DNA from: Bacteroidota bacterium
GTDB taxonomy: Bacteria; Bacteroidota; Bacteroidia; Bacteroidales; B18-G4
Direction: 5' to 3'
Assembly: GCA_003648575.1 (NCBI GenBank)
Contig: QMPN01000001.1
Coordinates: 1-36,253, forward strand
DNA length: 36,253 nucleotides
In this document: in pieces, positions 34,801 through 36,253 of the stretch
Layout: the number at the start of each line of letters is the position of its first letter
Numbering within the stretch: the first letter of the stretch is position 1
Notes under the pieces: generated by a model
The model's database searches: none
Told to the model about the DNA's origin: nothing
What the model saw: only the letters and a program-made list of their open reading frames with translations
Made by a program: the position numbers and the translations under genes

Positions 34801-35630
34801 TCTCTGCAAGTTATGAAACTGAATTTCCGGATGATCTGAACATGTACAGATCTGTATTTGTTGCCCTGGGCATTGTAATTACCGGTCATGAACTAACGCA
34901 TGTTGAAAGTGCAAAGCTTGAGCAGTATCTTGATAATGGCGGGAAGCTTTACCTCGAAGGCCGCAGGACCTGGTACAACGACCCCCAGCAAGCGATCCAC
35001 GATAAATTCAACATTGATATTGTACTGGATAGCTGGTTTCCATATGAATTGATTACCGGAGAAGCAGGAACTTTCACCGAAGGCATGAACTTTCAATTTG
35101 GTGGTGTCAGTCCGTATAACAATTATTATTTGACTCCTGAAGGCAGTGCTTTCACCATTTTTACAAGTTCAGGTCCTGATTTTGGATGTGCCGTCGCTTA
35201 TGATGAAGGTTCTTATAAAACTATCGGCTGCGCCTTTGAATTCGGCGACCTGACCGATTCCGGCCATCCAGCGACAAAGCAGCAGCTGATGCTTGAATAT
35301 ATGAAGTTTTTTGGCACTATCGTAATTGGTATCCCCGACGGTCCACAACAAAATATTTCTGCTTCACTGGGCGATTCATATCCAAACCCATTTACTGAGC
35401 AGACGACTATTTCATTCAATATGCAGGATAATGAACAGATAAGTATTGAGGTATTCGATATCAACGGAAAGAGGGTTGCAATCCTTCTTGACAGGATCCT
35501 GAAAACCGGCCGCCACTCCATTCAATGGGATGGGACTGATGATGATGGCATTAAATTGAATAGCGGAATATACATAGTCAACTTGAAAACAAGTTCAGTT
35601 AATGACAATAAAAAGCTTATTCTTCACTGA
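31890..35630 (+). CDS. Gingipain-like cysteine peptidase (family C25) with T9SS sorting domain
   Basis: 1246 aa. A signal peptide (1-24) precedes a ~200-residue propeptide region (e.g. YIAIPQGATASLNILSY, VDAVILGITPFQYNPVTKEL). The C25 catalytic region spans about 240-640: FEYVIITPDNPVFTAWADSIK, then SDHIYADVNGNDMADVIMARM, catalytic H484 in HRDHGGETGW and catalytic C516 in FSINCLTGKYNW. Both residues of the gingipain dyad (HGxET and the xxCxxG motif) are present. Two repeats follow, each with a calcium-type NGNGxLDxGE motif (about 727-737 and 843-853), then a ThuA/GATase-like segment (FDALVLDLDPYNHSG to VESAKLEQYLDNGGKLYLEG). A FlgD-like T9SS domain (SYPNPFTEQTTISF, NGKRVAILLD, SGIYIVNL) ends the protein. 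It is predicted to be a secreted zymogen. P1 specificity (Arg, Lys or other) cannot be read from the sequence. Confidence 0.93.
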   Translation: MFKHNKVNLAFLLLLLSVFSLRAQTFSFNDSWDKAGFNLVIEAPVGIEVIYSVQEFYMDDVSVKGTSMKAIHLPGVFLPNNEGAPDLAGSGRYIAIPQGATASLNILSYRTETYQNIDVSPAPRIPLETDNSPLDFNKDESIYSTNAFYPAEPFQLSKQTTIREVDAVILGITPFQYNPVTKELIVYRDIKLEVNFEGGNGQFGDMRYRSRWFDPILRDRLLNFASLPEIENTSKQGSKTDGFEYVIITPDNPVFTAWADSIKLFRNMQGISTGVYSITEVGGNNTNTIESFINDAYNTWVIPPLAVLIMADYGATGDGILAPTWDNACVSDHIYADVNGNDMADVIMARMTAENSAHLENMIGKILDYERNPPTYESFYNPITALGWQTERWFQICSESVGGFFKYVQGKDPIRINEIYAGDPNVDPWSTATNTSTILGVFGPAGLGYMPAIPNDMGNWSGGNAADINNAINAGAFLLQHRDHGGETGWGEPDYNNSDLNGLSNEDPVFVFSINCLTGKYNWEYECFTEKFHRMEHGALGVIAASEVSYSFVNDTYIWGLYDYMWPDFLPQFGSTIAEERGMLPAFANAAAKYFLQASNWPFAGGKEDTYYLFHHHGCAFQTLYSEVPMNMMVVHDNVLITGSDNFTVSADSGAFIALSFNGDVMGTAESDGTPQVFSITPLMAGDAFDVVVTRPNYFRYHGIVEVIPDDIPYVIYNDYAINDAGGNGNGMLDYGESILLSLSLENVGLVDALAVDADISTSNSFINITDNTAHFGDILASQTATVSDEYAFDVAPDISDGELITFQVQATDGNSVWNSIFPIRAHAPLMEYITYTLDDASGNGNGELDPGETAEIIVTIGNHGSSEAYNVIMDLTCSGNPYITVNNGPLAVGNIPEQTTGVAVFSITAADDTPGGHHALFTVDIDADLGISGAGSFEIVIGRFDALVLDLDPYNHSGPAMMDAFNDLDLSASYETEFPDDLNMYRSVFVALGIVITGHELTHVESAKLEQYLDNGGKLYLEGRRTWYNDPQQAIHDKFNIDIVLDSWFPYELITGEAGTFTEGMNFQFGGVSPYNNYYLTPEGSAFTIFTSSGPDFGCAVAYDEGSYKTIGCAFEFGDLTDSGHPATKQQLMLEYMKFFGTIVIGIPDGPQQNISASLGDSYPNPFTEQTTISFNMQDNEQISIEVFDINGKRVAILLDRILKTGRHSIQWDGTDDDGIKLNSGIYIVNLKTSSVNDNKKLILH

Positions 35631-35950
35631 TGAATGACTAAAGTTTTTTAATCCCTTCAAATACAATTTATTGTGGTACCACCACCACGATAGCTATCGG
35701 GAATTCTAAAGCTGATATAACAGCCTTAATATAAATTAGTTAACTCATTGTTTTCAAATTCCCCGTGCAGTTTTGTGAAGGCGAACTTGTGAATTAAAGG
35801 TAATAATTATATATCACACCATAATTGATTGCAATTTTGATTGCGAAATGTTTGATCGTAAAATTATGAGGAAATTAGCAAACCCTTTTTAATCTCATTT
35901 GCATAAAGACCTTCATCTCCTTATCTTTACATGCCAACCTCCCTGGTTTC
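35631..35950. other. 320-bp intergenic spacer with two adjacent palindromes and a promoter
   Basis: The spacer contains the perfect palindromes GTGGTACCAC (35673-35682) and CGATAGCTATCG (35688-35699), close together shortly after the peptidase stop codon. They could form hairpins but no T run follows; one T run (35643-35649) precedes them. A promoter candidate lies at 35898-35929. No coding frame or heptad array was seen in the rest. Confidence 0.5.
35898..35929 (+). promoter_or_regulatory. Candidate promoter of the terminal TPR gene
   Basis: TTTG (35898-35901) is followed after 20 bp by TATCTTTA (35922-35929), one mismatch from TAnnTTTG. Spacing matches the Bacteroidota -33/-7 arrangement. 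The start would lie about 15 nt before the ATG at 35951. Confidence 0.5.
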
Positions 35951-36253
35951 ATGAGATTAAGGTGTGTCATAATTATTCTTATTGCTCTGCCTTTTATCGG
36001 ACTTGGTCAGATCGACCGAGAAATGAATAGAATTAATGTAGACAGCCTGCACCAGATTCTTCCAGCATTGTCTGGTACCGAAAAAATTGATGCCCTCAAT
36101 AAAATTGCCTTCAAGCTTTGTTCCAAATACCCGGATAGCTGTATTTCGATAGCTCATCAAACCATTCAACTATCTGAAACTTATAATTACAAAAAAGGTG
36201 AGGCAATTGGCTATTTCAACATGGGAAATGGATATTTCTTCCACGACAGCATA
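35951..36253 (+). CDS. TPR-containing protein, N-terminal part (probable sensor), 3' truncated
   Basis: An open frame of 101 codons runs from the ATG at 35951 to the window end without a stop. It starts with a signal peptide, MRLRCVIIILIALPFIGLGQ. It continues with helical text typical of the exported TPR sensor proteins of Bacteroidota: VDSLHQILPALSGTEKIDAL, then LNKIAFKLCSKYPDSCISIA, then GEAIGYFNMGNGYFFHDSI. In this family the DSL...L....DTEKIDLLNKLA start is followed by several TPRs, a transmembrane helix and a histidine kinase, LuxR-type helix-turn-helix or guanylate-cyclase output domain. The output domain is outside the window. A good promoter candidate lies just upstream. Confidence 0.75.
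   Translation, partial: MRLRCVIIILIALPFIGLGQIDREMNRINVDSLHQILPALSGTEKIDALNKIAFKLCSKYPDSCISIAHQTIQLSETYNYKKGEAIGYFNMGNGYFFHDSI

Overview
The window looks like a chromosomal segment of a member of the Bacteroidota, probably an uncultured Bacteroidales-like lineage. The evidence is five intact proteins ending in type IX secretion system (T9SS) sorting domains plus one broken one, a PorV/PorQ-family outer-membrane protein, a TonB-dependent receptor with an N-terminal carboxypeptidase-regulatory-like domain, a LytS/LytTR sensor-regulator pair with a 14-repeat propeller sensor, a bacterial geranylgeranylglyceryl phosphate synthase homolog, repeated TAnnTTTG promoter elements, and weak or absent Shine-Dalgarno sequences. 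No tRNA, rRNA, transposase, integrase or CRISPR array was recognised.

Layout. Bases 1-1093 hold the 3' end of a purF-type amidophosphoribosyltransferase and a convergent HIT-family gene; the two overlap by 7 bp. Bases 1175-15173 (minus strand) hold the main accessory block: a TonB-dependent receptor, a ~1400-aa secreted T9SS protein and a PorV-like protein form an apparent operon that ends in a strong terminator. greA follows with its own terminator, and then comes a stand-alone second copy of the ~1400-aa protein. Bases 15300-20239 (minus) hold a small membrane-anchored protein, a LytTR response regulator, a propeller histidine kinase and a small lipoprotein that overlaps the kinase. Bases 20364-25742 hold a Rieske-like lipoprotein without visible iron-sulfur ligands, a TMTC-like glycosyltransferase with TPRs, S-adenosylhomocysteine hydrolase, a phosphopantetheinyl transferase and GGGP synthase. 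Bases 25889-35630 hold a DPP-IV-type peptidase, a frameshifted PKD/T9SS gene, a CxxCH-containing T9SS protein, a receptor-L-domain-like T9SS protein, a small T9SS protein and a gingipain-like C25 cysteine peptidase. The window ends inside a TPR protein, probably a sensor.

How the parts may work together. The receptor, giant surface protein and PorV-like protein sit in one transcription unit without a SusD partner, so this is not a standard polysaccharide-utilisation locus. My inference is a cell-surface module in which the PorV-like protein helps export or anchor the giant protein and the receptor uses or senses its ligand. The adjacent propeller kinase and LytTR regulator are plausible controllers. 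The peptidases and adhesin-like proteins to the right are further T9SS or periplasmic products.

The least expected signal is in the spacers. At least four intergenic regions carry short degenerate arrays with a 7-bp period. Two of these, 3.1 kb apart, are 30-bp elements matching at 26 of 30 positions, and all four differences are transitions. They resemble in architecture the heptanucleotide STRR repeats known from filamentous cyanobacteria, and no coding feature explains them.
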